This document shows positions 18,119-25,761 of a stretch of 64,000 bases of DNA, one piece after another. The stretch lies in contig NZ_OZ034750.1 of assembly GCF_964028195.1 (NCBI RefSeq), positions 1,054,001-1,118,000 of the forward strand, in the 5' to 3' direction. The notes beneath the pieces are model-generated. The model saw nothing but the letters and a program-made list of their open reading frames with translations. It made no database searches and was not told the DNA's origin. Source of the stretch: Wolbachia endosymbiont (group A) of Pogonocherus hispidulus. GTDB taxonomy: Bacteria; Pseudomonadota; Alphaproteobacteria; Rickettsiales; Anaplasmataceae. Position 1 is the stretch's first letter; every line of letters begins with the position of its first letter. The position numbers and the translations under genes were made by a program.

Positions 18119-19054
18119 TTACTTACTCAAAGATGCTGACAACATAGTAAGGTAACCTGAGCTATTTAAAGTATGCTCCGCTCTATTAACTATCCATTCA
18201 CCATCTACTGCTTGATTAAAACCTATAAGATTAAGTTTAGCTTCTGCAAATAACTCTGGATTACCAGGCATAGTTATATCTAAAGTTTCATTGTTACGCT
18301 TCAATTGTTTCAACTTGGCATTTGCTGCACTTAGTGCTGACTCTGCATTTGAGTAAAGTTCCAGCATAATATAACTTGGCTCACCGCTACCAACTGTTTC
18401 TTTAATAGTTTCGCCCTTTTCATAGCTATGCCACTTTGCCACTACTGAATTATACTTATCACGTACGGTAAAATGCACTTTCCAATTAATTGTGTCTTGA
18501 GGTCTAATATTCGTTGTTCCTAAAGCTTTTCCTGTGGCTGATTTTGCCATGTTTTTTGAAATAAATAATATATACCCACCAGCTAATTTTGCCATTGCTT
18601 CGTTTTCTATTGCTATTTTAGTTAACAAGCTGATATCACTTTCATCTATTTGGTTGATGTGGGGTATCAATATATCCTTAAATTCCTCAGCGACTTTGTA
18701 TCCATATCCATGTTTTTGAGCTATTTCTTTTACTAAGTTTTCTATGGTAATTTGGTGCCATTCTTTTGATACTTTTGCCTTCAAAGATATTCTTAAATTT
18801 GTTGCATGAGCTTTTATTAGTAGGGTCTTAGGTGGGCCTTGTATCGTAACTTCATTGACTGTATATACACCCATTGGAAAGATTCCCGTTTCCTTATAAC
18901 CTAGTGCTATGTTCAATTCATTTGGAACTTCTACATTTTCATTGCCATAATCAACACATACCTCTGCGATATCATCTATAGTACCAGATTCATCAGTAAG
19001 ATGCACCGATATTACATGATCTTTTATTCCTTCGATGCTAAATTCAGGTTTCAT
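18119..19054 (-). CDS. Phage late control protein D (tail hub, P2 gpD-like)
   Basis: This 311-residue protein resembles P2 gpD, the hub under the tail tube that links tube and baseplate spike. Its beginning (SVHLTDESGTIDDIAEVCVD; LNIALGYKET) and end (AKLNLIGFNQAVDGEWIVNR, AEHTLNSSGYLTMLSASL) match the family. It starts one base after gene X stops, within the P2 gene order E-T-U-X-D. The family is clear; the hub role comes from P2/T4 homologues. Confidence 0.9.
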   Translation of the reverse strand: MKPEFSIEGIKDHVISVHLTDESGTIDDIAEVCVDYGNENVEVPNELNIALGYKETGIFPMGVYTVNEVTIQGPPKTLLIKAHATNLRISLKAKVSKEWHQITIENLVKEIAQKHGYGYKVAEEFKDILIPHINQIDESDISLLTKIAIENEAMAKLAGGYILFISKNMAKSATGKALGTTNIRPQDTINWKVHFTVRDKYNSVVAKWHSYEKGETIKETVGSGEPSYIMLELYSNAESALSAANAKLKQLKRNNETLDITMPGNPELFAEAKLNLIGFNQAVDGEWIVNRAEHTLNSSGYLTMLSASLSK

Positions 19055-19264
19055 TTATTCCCACACTTTTAACTTCGATTTTTTCAACTGCTCTTGTATT
19101 GTAGGTAACTTGATTTTTAATCCTGCAGGCAAAAAACTTCCATAATCTGCAAGTCCAGGATTTTCTTCCAATACTATTTCTACTGCTCCAGAGCTATGTC
19201 CATAGTGTTTAAAGCATATATAATCCAACATTTCATTTTCTTGTGCTATATAATGTACTGTCAT
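19055..19264 (-). CDS. Phage tail protein X (LysM-like)
   Basis: The 69-residue protein has the LysM-like tail X pattern: a start near TVHYIAQENEMLDYICFKHY, a middle ENPGLADYGSFLP, and an end AGLKIKLPTIQ. P2 gpX is a small tail protein of uncertain function, perhaps binding peptidoglycan or the hub. Its start overlaps the stop of gene U by four bases (ATGA). Confidence 0.9.
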   Translation of the reverse strand: MTVHYIAQENEMLDYICFKHYGHSSGAVEIVLEENPGLADYGSFLPAGLKIKLPTIQEQLKKSKLKVWE

Positions 19265-19617
19265 ACATAACGCCTTAAACTTAAGCTAAATTCAACCTTT
19301 TTTGCTAATCCACATGGAAAATACGACGTTTGCTTTTCTTCTAATCGTGTAATTACAAACTGCCCTAAAACATTACCCGTATTATCCACTAAAGGATAGG
19401 ATACTTGATTTTCTATTGATTCCTTTAAATTTTTTAGTTGGTTTAAGCCATTAGAGTTATTAAGATAAATGACTCCTTCTAAATCTATATTTTCTACTCC
19501 CTGGCCAATATTTTGCAACAATGGAGCTTTGTGAATACACTCTATGGTATTCCAACGATTCTCTTTACTGCACCTTAACCCTGTTGGAGAAATTTTATAT
19601 GGACCAAGTGAAAACAT
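19261..19617 (-). CDS. Phage tail protein U
   Basis: The 118-residue protein fits the P2 gpU family, which caps or completes the tail end. Typical features are the start MFSLGPYKISPTGLRCSKEN, the middle KAPLLQNIGQGVENIDLEGV, and the end CGLAKKVEFSLSLRRY. Its start overlaps the stop of the tape-measure gene by one base. Gene order T-U-X-D supports the call. Confidence 0.9.
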   Translation of the reverse strand: MFSLGPYKISPTGLRCSKENRWNTIECIHKAPLLQNIGQGVENIDLEGVIYLNNSNGLNQLKNLKESIENQVSYPLVDNTGNVLGQFVITRLEEKQTSYFPCGLAKKVEFSLSLRRYV

Positions 19618-21902
19618 TAGTAAATAGGTTCTATTGAATCAAATAAAACATCTCGCGATTTTTCTCTTATTCTTTTTATTACTGTATCAGCAAGACTACG
19701 TACATCTTGGTTAGGTTCTGCTTTAATACTTATATTAAATGTAAAAGTTTGATTGAAAATTTTTTGTTCACACTTTTCACAGTCTTTTAAAACTTTCTCT
19801 GAATTATCTGCTACAGAACCTTTTTCTGTAATCACGCTAGCACTTTCAATATTCGTTCTACTATTCGAAATTCCACTAAAAGCATTATTATTTAATAAAG
19901 GATTTCCTTTACTAAAAACATTTCTATTTTCACTAGTTGCACTGCCTATTTTTGCTTCTACTGTTTTCTCTAATGCTTTTATTGGATTATCATTAAACAA
20001 TTTTCCTATACCAATCCAATTTTCTATAGGTTTTGTAATTGATTTCCAGATACTTGAGAAAAAGTCCTTTACCTTTTGCCAATTAGCGATTACAAGTGCT
20101 GCACCAACTGATAGTCCAGCAATAGCAGCTCCTATAGGATTGGTTAGCGTTAAAGCTTTCAGTCCCATGATTACTGCTGGAATTACTCGTGCTGATAACG
20201 AAGTTAATACTGGCAAAAGTGTTCCCTGCAAAATAGCATTAAAAGTTAATAGTCCACCTCCAGCCAATGCAAATGCATAACCAAAACCTACCACTGCAAT
20301 CTTGCCAATAATAAGAGCTGAAATTATGCTCATAACTCCTGTAGTCAAAATTGGACACTTCTCTGCGAACCAAGCTATACCTGTAGATATAGACCTCAAA
20401 ATCTTACTTATCCAATTTAAAGGAGGTAGCATAACTGACCCTAAGTTCATTCCTAGCTCTGCTATTGTATTTTTAAGTAGCTGCAAATTATTTGCTGTAG
20501 TACTTGCACGGTTATTAAATTCCTTTTGCATAGATTTGTTATACTTTTCTTTGTCAGCCACAAAACCTATTGCTTTTTTATATTCTTCCAAACTTCCAAC
20601 TATCAATGCAATATCATCTTGATATTCTTGACCAAAGAGATTGAGAAGGATTTGTGAACGTTCCTGTCTATCTACTTTTTCTAAAGTTTCAAAAAAATGA
20701 AGTAGAGCTTTTTGCCCGTTTTCAGCAACCTTTTGTGACATTTCCTCTGCAGTGATACCTATCGATTCCAATGCTACTTTGAACTCTTTTTCTTGCCCTT
20801 CAGCAGTTTGGAGCTTAGAAAGTAAAGCATTTATGGCAGTTCCTGCTTTTGCTGGTTGTTTACCTAAACTAACGAAGGCATTTACTAAACTACTTGTTTC
20901 CTTGATATCAAGACCAAATTGTTTTGCAGTACCACCAACTATTGCTAGAGCTTCAACCATATCTTTTGCTTTGGCAGCAGTGTTATCTGATAAGTGATTG
21001 ATTACATTACCAACGTGTTCCATTTTACTAACATCAATTCCATAAACGTTAGAAAGTTTAGCTATGGAATCACCAGCTTGTTCAGCGGACATATCAAACG
21101 CTGTTGCCATTTTAGCTACTGTTGTGGTAAATCCAAGTAGCTTATCTTTGTCGATACCAAGCTGACCACCACTTGCAGCTATTTTTGCTAACTCTGCAGC
21201 CGATAATGGTATTGTACGGGATAATTCCTTTAATTTCTGGCCAAATTCTGCGGCTTTTTCATTATGAATTGCATCATTCTCATCAAATTGCACTACTTTT
21301 TTAACATCAGCCATAGCACTTTCAAAGTCAATTGCAACTTTAATTGGCGCTGCAAGTGAAAGCCCTAGTCCTATAGTCTCCATTACTTGTGATCTATAAT
21401 GCGCTTTTTTTGCCAAGGCATTTTGCTGTTTTTGTATTACAGATCCTAGTTTACTGTATTTCCCTTTTAGCACTTCAATAGATGAACCAAGTTTAGTTTG
21501 ATCCCTCACTAAAGATTTAATATCCTTTCCACTTTTTCTTATTTCTTCATTTAATGTGTGAAGTGCATCTCTCTTTTTAATATAAGCCTCTTTTGCCTTT
21601 GATGCCGATGCTTTCAATTTTTCAAATTCATTTTTCAGTGCTTTGCTTGGTTCTTTTTTTTCCTTCTTTTCTTTAGCAATTGCTGCAGCTGATTCTTTTG
21701 CTTTCTTCTCCGCTTCCTTCCAATTCTTCATGGCTTCAAGGGCATCATGATTTAGTTGCTTAAATTTGGAAACCGATTTCATTGATGAATCAAGCTGCTT
21801 TATACTATCACCCAACTTAGAAAGCTTTGCTGCACTACCTGTCATTGCATTATTAAAACTGCCATCTAACGTTGCACCTATTTTTATTGAAAGCATTGAC
21901 AT
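19617..21902 (-). CDS. Phage tail tape-measure protein
   Basis: The 761-residue protein sets tail length. Residues ~35-165 are a lysine/glutamate-rich coiled coil (KNWKEAEKKAKESAAAIAKE). A PhageMin_Tail-type domain follows (LKELSRTIPLSAAELAKIAA, GTAINALLSKLQTAEGQEKE). Hydrophobic segments lie at about 510-605 (TTGVMSIISALIIGKIAVVG), and the C-terminus is low in complexity. At 761 residues it predicts a tail of roughly P2-like length (about 1.5 angstrom per residue). It starts inside the E' frame. Confidence 0.92.
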   Translation of the reverse strand: MSMLSIKIGATLDGSFNNAMTGSAAKLSKLGDSIKQLDSSMKSVSKFKQLNHDALEAMKNWKEAEKKAKESAAAIAKEKKEKKEPSKALKNEFEKLKASASKAKEAYIKKRDALHTLNEEIRKSGKDIKSLVRDQTKLGSSIEVLKGKYSKLGSVIQKQQNALAKKAHYRSQVMETIGLGLSLAAPIKVAIDFESAMADVKKVVQFDENDAIHNEKAAEFGQKLKELSRTIPLSAAELAKIAASGGQLGIDKDKLLGFTTTVAKMATAFDMSAEQAGDSIAKLSNVYGIDVSKMEHVGNVINHLSDNTAAKAKDMVEALAIVGGTAKQFGLDIKETSSLVNAFVSLGKQPAKAGTAINALLSKLQTAEGQEKEFKVALESIGITAEEMSQKVAENGQKALLHFFETLEKVDRQERSQILLNLFGQEYQDDIALIVGSLEEYKKAIGFVADKEKYNKSMQKEFNNRASTTANNLQLLKNTIAELGMNLGSVMLPPLNWISKILRSISTGIAWFAEKCPILTTGVMSIISALIIGKIAVVGFGYAFALAGGGLLTFNAILQGTLLPVLTSLSARVIPAVIMGLKALTLTNPIGAAIAGLSVGAALVIANWQKVKDFFSSIWKSITKPIENWIGIGKLFNDNPIKALEKTVEAKIGSATSENRNVFSKGNPLLNNNAFSGISNSRTNIESASVITEKGSVADNSEKVLKDCEKCEQKIFNQTFTFNISIKAEPNQDVRSLADTVIKRIREKSRDVLFDSIEPIY

Positions 21903-22272
21903 TTTTTTGTTACTCCTTCACTTACTTCTAACCACTTTAGAAACTCTTTTATACTCATATTAATAATTTGCTCAATTCCACTTCCTGTTGTTGAGCTAAG
22001 TTTTAAAATATTGAATCTTAACTCCTCTGTTCCAGCGGCGACAAAAAATCTTTTAGCACCTTCTGTATTTCTACATAATCTTTAATACATAAATCTTCAA
22101 CTACTTCTTTTGGCACAGACGCTAGATTAGCAATTAAAGCTACTTCTTTCAAAGCTTCGCCTTCTATGCGTTCTATAGCAAGTAAATCTCTTACTTTAGG
22201 TTCACGCATTGATAACTCTGAAACAGAAATTCCATCAACTGTAATTGGGTTATTAAGTGTTATAGCTTGCAT
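21884..22272 (-). CDS. Tail assembly chaperone E-E' produced by -1 frameshift
   Basis: Zero-frame gene E (22272 to 22018) gives an 84-residue protein starting MQAITLNNPITVDGISVSEL. At TTTTTTG (22048-22042) a -1 slip would replace its last seven residues by a 52-residue extension (VAAGTEELRFNILKLSSTTG, then EQIINMSIKEFLKWLEVSEG). The fusion of about 129 residues overlaps the tape-measure start by 19 bases. P2 uses the same layout and the same slippery heptamer for E+E', whose products chaperone the tape measure. Slippage is inferred, not shown. Confidence 0.78.
22042..22048 (-). promoter_or_regulatory. Slippery heptamer TTTTTTG for -1 frameshifting
   Basis: On the minus strand the sequence reads GAT TTT TTG TCG in gene E. 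This contains T-TTT-TTG, a classical X-XXY-YYZ slippery site placed eight codons before the gene E stop (TTG is codon 77 of 84). A -1 shift leads into an open frame that continues past the gene E stop. Confidence 0.75.
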
Positions 22273-22405
22273 GTTTCTCCTTAAAAAGTTAATTAAATAA
22301 AAGTCTATATCGGCTTTTACATAACTAATTTTTTTTACTATAGTTTTTGTGTTTGATTAACGATCCTTCATACTAAATTTCTCAATATAAAGATGATAGT
22401 AGGGT

Positions 22406-23281
22406 TTATTTTTCCTCAACTTGAATTAATTCTTGAACTTCATCGACAGAAAGACCTGTACACTTGACAATAGTGCTAATATCAACATTATTAGTCAACA
22501 TCGCTTTTGCAACTTCAATCTTTCCTTCAATCTTTCCTTCTTTTTTGGCATCATCAAGTTTTTGAGCAAGAACAGCTTGTTCATCACGAATACGCTTTAT
22601 CTCTTGTTCATAGGCTATAAATTCTTCTTCAGACCAGTTGAACCTATTTAGTTCTTCATACGCTCTTTTAATTATTAGATCACTTCCTATTATTCTCTCT
22701 AGCTCTTCTTCACTAGTTTCATCTGCATATCTAAAAAAGTAGACCCACTTTTCAACTATATTTGAAAGCTGATCTTCTTTAGTTTTGGAAAATTTAGGCA
22801 ATTCAATAAATACAAAATAAAAATCTTTTAGATCATGTTCATTAGTATCTTCATCGCGAATAGTATGCTTCGATTTGTACTCGGACTTATCAGGAAACAG
22901 TATACAATCTGCTATAGCAATAAAGATAATTTCCTTAAGGTCATGGTATTGATCACCTTTATCCGCTTGTCTTGAATAGGCTTTAGCAGCGTAGTATTGG
23001 GCACGTTTTTCAAAGCCTTTGGTTTTAGCGACCTGCATCTCAATTATCCATTGCACTCCTATAGAATCTCTACATAGCACATCAACAATACTTTGCTTTT
23101 TAGATGCAATATCAGGATCTTGAATAGTACTTAAAAACTCTATATCCTGTATTGCATTTTTGCCAGTAAAGCTCAAAATATCATTTAGAAAGTGAATGAG
23201 GATATCTTTATTCTTTTCTGTACCAAAGATACGGCGAAATGCTATATCATTTTTAGGGTCGAGAAATTTAGATAAAGCCAT
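22406..23281 (-). CDS. Rpn-family recombination-promoting nuclease (PD-(D/E)XK)
   Basis: The 291-residue protein begins with FLDPKNDIAFRRIFGTEKNK, the hallmark of the Rpn/PDDEXK transposase family. It has the nuclease core SIVDVLCRDSIGVQWIIEMQ with catalytic D...E-x-Q. Its C-terminal part ends AKAMLTNNVDISTIVKCTGL with a following SVDEVQEL motif. It sits inside the tail operon between E and the tube gene, in the same direction, where P2-like phages have nothing. It is probably an acquired gene. Confidence 0.88.
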   Translation of the reverse strand: MALSKFLDPKNDIAFRRIFGTEKNKDILIHFLNDILSFTGKNAIQDIEFLSTIQDPDIASKKQSIVDVLCRDSIGVQWIIEMQVAKTKGFEKRAQYYAAKAYSRQADKGDQYHDLKEIIFIAIADCILFPDKSEYKSKHTIRDEDTNEHDLKDFYFVFIELPKFSKTKEDQLSNIVEKWVYFFRYADETSEEELERIIGSDLIIKRAYEELNRFNWSEEEFIAYEQEIKRIRDEQAVLAQKLDDAKKEGKIEGKIEVAKAMLTNNVDISTIVKCTGLSVDEVQELIQVEEK

Positions 23282-23376
23282 AGCACAAATGCTTAAAAAA
23301 CATTAATAATTATACAGTATTATCAGTAATTTTTCAATAAAAAAGTGGTTATATGAAAAGGCATCCATCTATTCCA

Positions 23377-23771
23377 TTAAATCCCTAAAACCGTTTGTAG
23401 CAAGGCCATCTGATCAACACCATTTATCTTTCTTATCATATTTTCAGCATCGATCTCTATCAGCTCATTGCCACCTATCGTAAGTTTATAATAATGAGCA
23501 GCTACAGTGCATTTTAGAGTGGCTTTTTCAGCAGGTTTCCAGCTACCAAAATCAAATTCTTTGAATATGCCCCTAAGGTTGATAATTACTCCTTCAATAT
23601 CATTACCTTGCATTCCACCTCTGAGTGTCAAAGAAACTGAATTCCCATTTATTAGACCAAATAGCCTAAAGAGTTCTGTATCGTATTCAGAAAAAGTAAA
23701 GTCTGCTTCTAACTTTTCCATGCCCATATCAATATTTATTGGAATATCCATACCACCAGCACGGTACTCCT
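23377..23771 (-). pseudogene. Tail-tube gene (copy A), 3' part, cut by IS110
   Basis: From EYRAGGMDIPINIDMGMEKL to the end (LLQTVLGI) this is the C-terminal three quarters of a P2 FII-like major tail-tube protein. It is about 90% identical to the intact copy at 25055-25561. The phage sequence stops at 23771; upstream codons (MNLFLTY) come from the IS110 left end. The first 34 residues of the same gene are at 25636-25740, on the other side of the element. Confidence 0.88.
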
Positions 23772-23789
23772 TATATGTTAAAAACAAGT

Positions 23790-23960
23790 TCATAAATATT
23801 ACAAAGTGGTAATACTAAGAACATGCAGAGAAGAGGAACCGTGGTATTCCTTGGTCATAAGGACCGTAACAGAGCAAGGTTCTCTTCTTTGGTTTATTAT
23901 ACTGAAAGTTCCGAACAACTGATTGAGCGTTGAGGCTCGTATATAAGGGTGGAAAATGCA
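23790..23960 (+). ncRNA. Predicted IS110 bridge RNA
   Basis: The segment before the transposase holds a long stem (AGAAGAGGAACC at 23830-23840 with GGTTCTCTTCTTT at 23878-23890) enclosing a target loop, then a second loop. GGTATTCCT (23843-23851) matches target GGTACTCCT with one G-U-compatible change. AACAGAG (23868-23874) is the reverse complement of target CTCTGTT. ACAACTG (23915-23921) equals the right-end sequence before CT, and ATATAAG (23941-23947) is the reverse complement of CTTATAT at the left end. The 5' target loop, 3' donor loop order is that of IS621. Ends are approximate. Confidence 0.8.
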
Positions 23961-23988
23961 GTATTATATATTATTCTATGGAGGAATT

Positions 23989-24954
23989 ATGAATTCATCA
24001 AATATTATTGCTGGCATTGATGTTAGCAAAAACAAACTAGATATCCACATTCATCCACTTGGACATCACAAAGTATTTGAAAATAACATTCAAGCTATTG
24101 ATCAAATACTCGACTTTTTGCGGTTACATGACGTAACCAAAGTTGGACTTGAAGCAACTGGTGGGTACGAAAAATTATGTGCTTATACTTTACTAAGCAA
24201 TAGTTTCGAAGTATATGTCATTCAACCTAGATGGGTTAGAGATTATGCCAAAAGCCTTGGCATTGCTACTAAAACTGATAAAATAGACTGTAGCATCATC
24301 TCACGTTATATTAGTAATACAGATATGCGCGTTACTCCTTTAAAAGTTAGTAATAGTAATGTTGACTGTTTGAGGCAAAAATTATCTCGCAGAAATCAAC
24401 TAGTAGAAATAGCAAAAATACAAAAAACCCAAGCTCATCAGGTAACTGATATATCCATAATCAAACAAATGGAAGAGCTACTCGTTGTTTTGCAAAATCA
24501 AATCCAATCCTTAGAAGATGAAATGATAGAATTGGTTGATCAAAGTCAAGAGCTTAAAAAAAAATACATATCAATAACTAGTATGCCAGGTGCAGGTCAA
24601 ATCTTAGCTATCACTATGATTTGTTATCTACCAGAACTAGGGACTATCAGACATAAAGAAATATCTAGCCTTTCCGGAACAGCACCATTTAACCGAGACA
24701 GTGGTTTTAGTAAAGGAAAAAGGTGTATACAGGGTGGTAGATCACAGGTCAGAAAAGTTTTACATATGTGCATTCTTAGTGCGCGGGAAGGGAATTCTTA
24801 CATAAAAACTTTTTTTGATAGGTTGTACGATCAATATAAAAAGCCATATAAAGTTGCTTCCACTGCTGCTATGAGAAAGTTACTTTTACTCGCTAACTCT
24901 TTAGTAAGAGATGGCAGGGTTTTTACTAAGGAATACAGCCCTAAATCCGCTTAA
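23989..24954 (+). CDS. IS110-family transposase (DEDD recombinase)
   Basis: The start MNSSNIIAGIDVSKNKLDIH at 23989 follows GGAGG. The RuvC-like domain shows GIDVSK (catalytic Asp), GLEATGGYEKL and TKTDKIDCSIISRY. The C-terminal Tnp domain shows SMPGAGQILAITMI and LSGTAPFNRDSG with the catalytic serine, then QGGRSQVRKVLHM. The 321-residue length is normal and no disruption is seen, so the enzyme is likely active with the RNA encoded just upstream. Confidence 0.93.
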   Translation: MNSSNIIAGIDVSKNKLDIHIHPLGHHKVFENNIQAIDQILDFLRLHDVTKVGLEATGGYEKLCAYTLLSNSFEVYVIQPRWVRDYAKSLGIATKTDKIDCSIISRYISNTDMRVTPLKVSNSNVDCLRQKLSRRNQLVEIAKIQKTQAHQVTDISIIKQMEELLVVLQNQIQSLEDEMIELVDQSQELKKKYISITSMPGAGQILAITMICYLPELGTIRHKEISSLSGTAPFNRDSGFSKGKRCIQGGRSQVRKVLHMCILSAREGNSYIKTFFDRLYDQYKKPYKVASTAAMRKLLLLANSLVRDGRVFTKEYSPKSA

Positions 24955-24967
24955 TTGGCAGATAAGC

Positions 24968-25020
24968 GTGGACGTGGATAAGTGCGCTTACACAGACTGA
25001 AAGCACTTATCCACGTCCAC
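24968..25020. terminator. Bidirectional terminator-like hairpin
   Basis: An 18-base perfect inverted repeat (GTGGACGTGGATAAGTGC and its complement) surrounds a 17-base loop. It sits between the convergent transposase and cargo tail-tube genes, 13 bases after the transposase stop. It would insulate the transposase from the phage operon. No T-run follows closely, so it may instead be an element-specific structure. Confidence 0.6.
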
Positions 25021-25054
25021 ACTTATTAAAAGAATTTAAGACAAGAATTACAAC

Positions 25055-25561
25055 TTAAATACCTAAAACTGTCTGCAGTAAGGCCATCTGATCAACACCA
25101 TTAATTTTACGGATCATATTTTCTGCATCAATTTCAATAAGTTCCTGACCAGATATGGTGAGCTTATAATAATGAGCAGCTACCGTACATTTGAGAGTTG
25201 CTTTCTCAGCAGGCTTCCAGCTACCAAAATCAAATTCTCTGAATATTCCCCTGAGATTTATAACCACTGCTTCAATATCATTGCTACCACTACCTTGCAT
25301 TCCACCACGGAGCGTCAAAGCTACTGAATTTCCATCTATCAAACCAAAAAGTCTGAAGAGTTCTGTATCATACTCAGCAAAAGTAAAGTCTGCTTCAAGT
25401 TTCTCCATTCCCATATCAATACTTATTGGAATATCCATTCCTCCTGCACGATATTCTTCAGTTTTGATGGTGAGCTTTGGTAGAGTAATTTCATCGATAC
25501 GACCAGCATATCCACGACCATCAACGAATACGTTAAAATTCTTTAAGATCTTTGGCAACAT
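25055..25561 (-). CDS. Intact phage major tail-tube protein (copy B, IS110 cargo)
   Basis: The 168-residue protein (start MLPKILKNFNVFVDGRGYAG, end LLQTVLGI) is a full-length P2 FII-like tube subunit. AAAGG lies 10 bases before the ATG. Homology to copy A stops at the stop codon on one side and at the start codon on the other, so exactly the gene was captured. At the IS110 target it keeps the residues KTEEY but uses different third positions. It should supply tube protein in place of disrupted copy A, provided tail-operon transcription crosses the element. Confidence 0.9.
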   Translation of the reverse strand: MLPKILKNFNVFVDGRGYAGRIDEITLPKLTIKTEEYRAGGMDIPISIDMGMEKLEADFTFAEYDTELFRLFGLIDGNSVALTLRGGMQGSGSNDIEAVVINLRGIFREFDFGSWKPAEKATLKCTVAAHYYKLTISGQELIEIDAENMIRKINGVDQMALLQTVLGI

Positions 25562-25635
25562 CTTTTTATACCTTTAAAATAAGTGAAAATTATTTTCAGT
25601 ATTTTTCATTTTTCTATTGACTTTTAACACAACTG

Positions 25636-25740
25636 CTCTGTTTTTATGGTAAGCTTTGGCAAAGTTATTTCATCTATTTTTCCTGCATAACCACGACCAT
25701 CTACGAATACGTTAAAATTCTTTAAAATCTTCGGTAACAT
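25636..25740 (-). pseudogene. Tail-tube gene (copy A), 5' part
   Basis: The first 34 codons (MLPKILKNFNVFVDGRGYAG, then KIDEITLPKLTIKTE) are preserved directly after the sheath gene, where P2 gene FII belongs. At the IS110 right end the frame continues Gln-Leu-Cys and stops. It joins precisely to 23377-23771 through the shared CT. Confidence 0.85.
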
Positions 25741-25761
25741 TTTTTTCCTCTTTCTCCCCTT

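Larger units (their letters stand above)
23772..25635 (+). mobile_element. IS110-family element carrying a complete tail-tube gene
   Basis: The element is flanked by CT (23770-23771 and 25636-25637), the usual IS110 core dinucleotide. Joining the outer sequences at one CT restores the tail-tube frame (KTE/EYRAGG). Inside are a left non-coding segment with bridge-RNA-like guides, the transposase on plus, a perfect 18-base inverted repeat, and an intact tail-tube gene on minus. The donor guides match exactly these ends (right ACAACTG, left TATAT), so the tail-tube gene lies within the recognised boundaries. Confidence 0.82.

Noticed and set aside
23377..23793. A separate second tail-tube gene starting MNLFLTYKEYRAGG
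   Set aside because: The first seven codons belong to the IS110 left end; the true 5' part of this gene is at 25636-25740.
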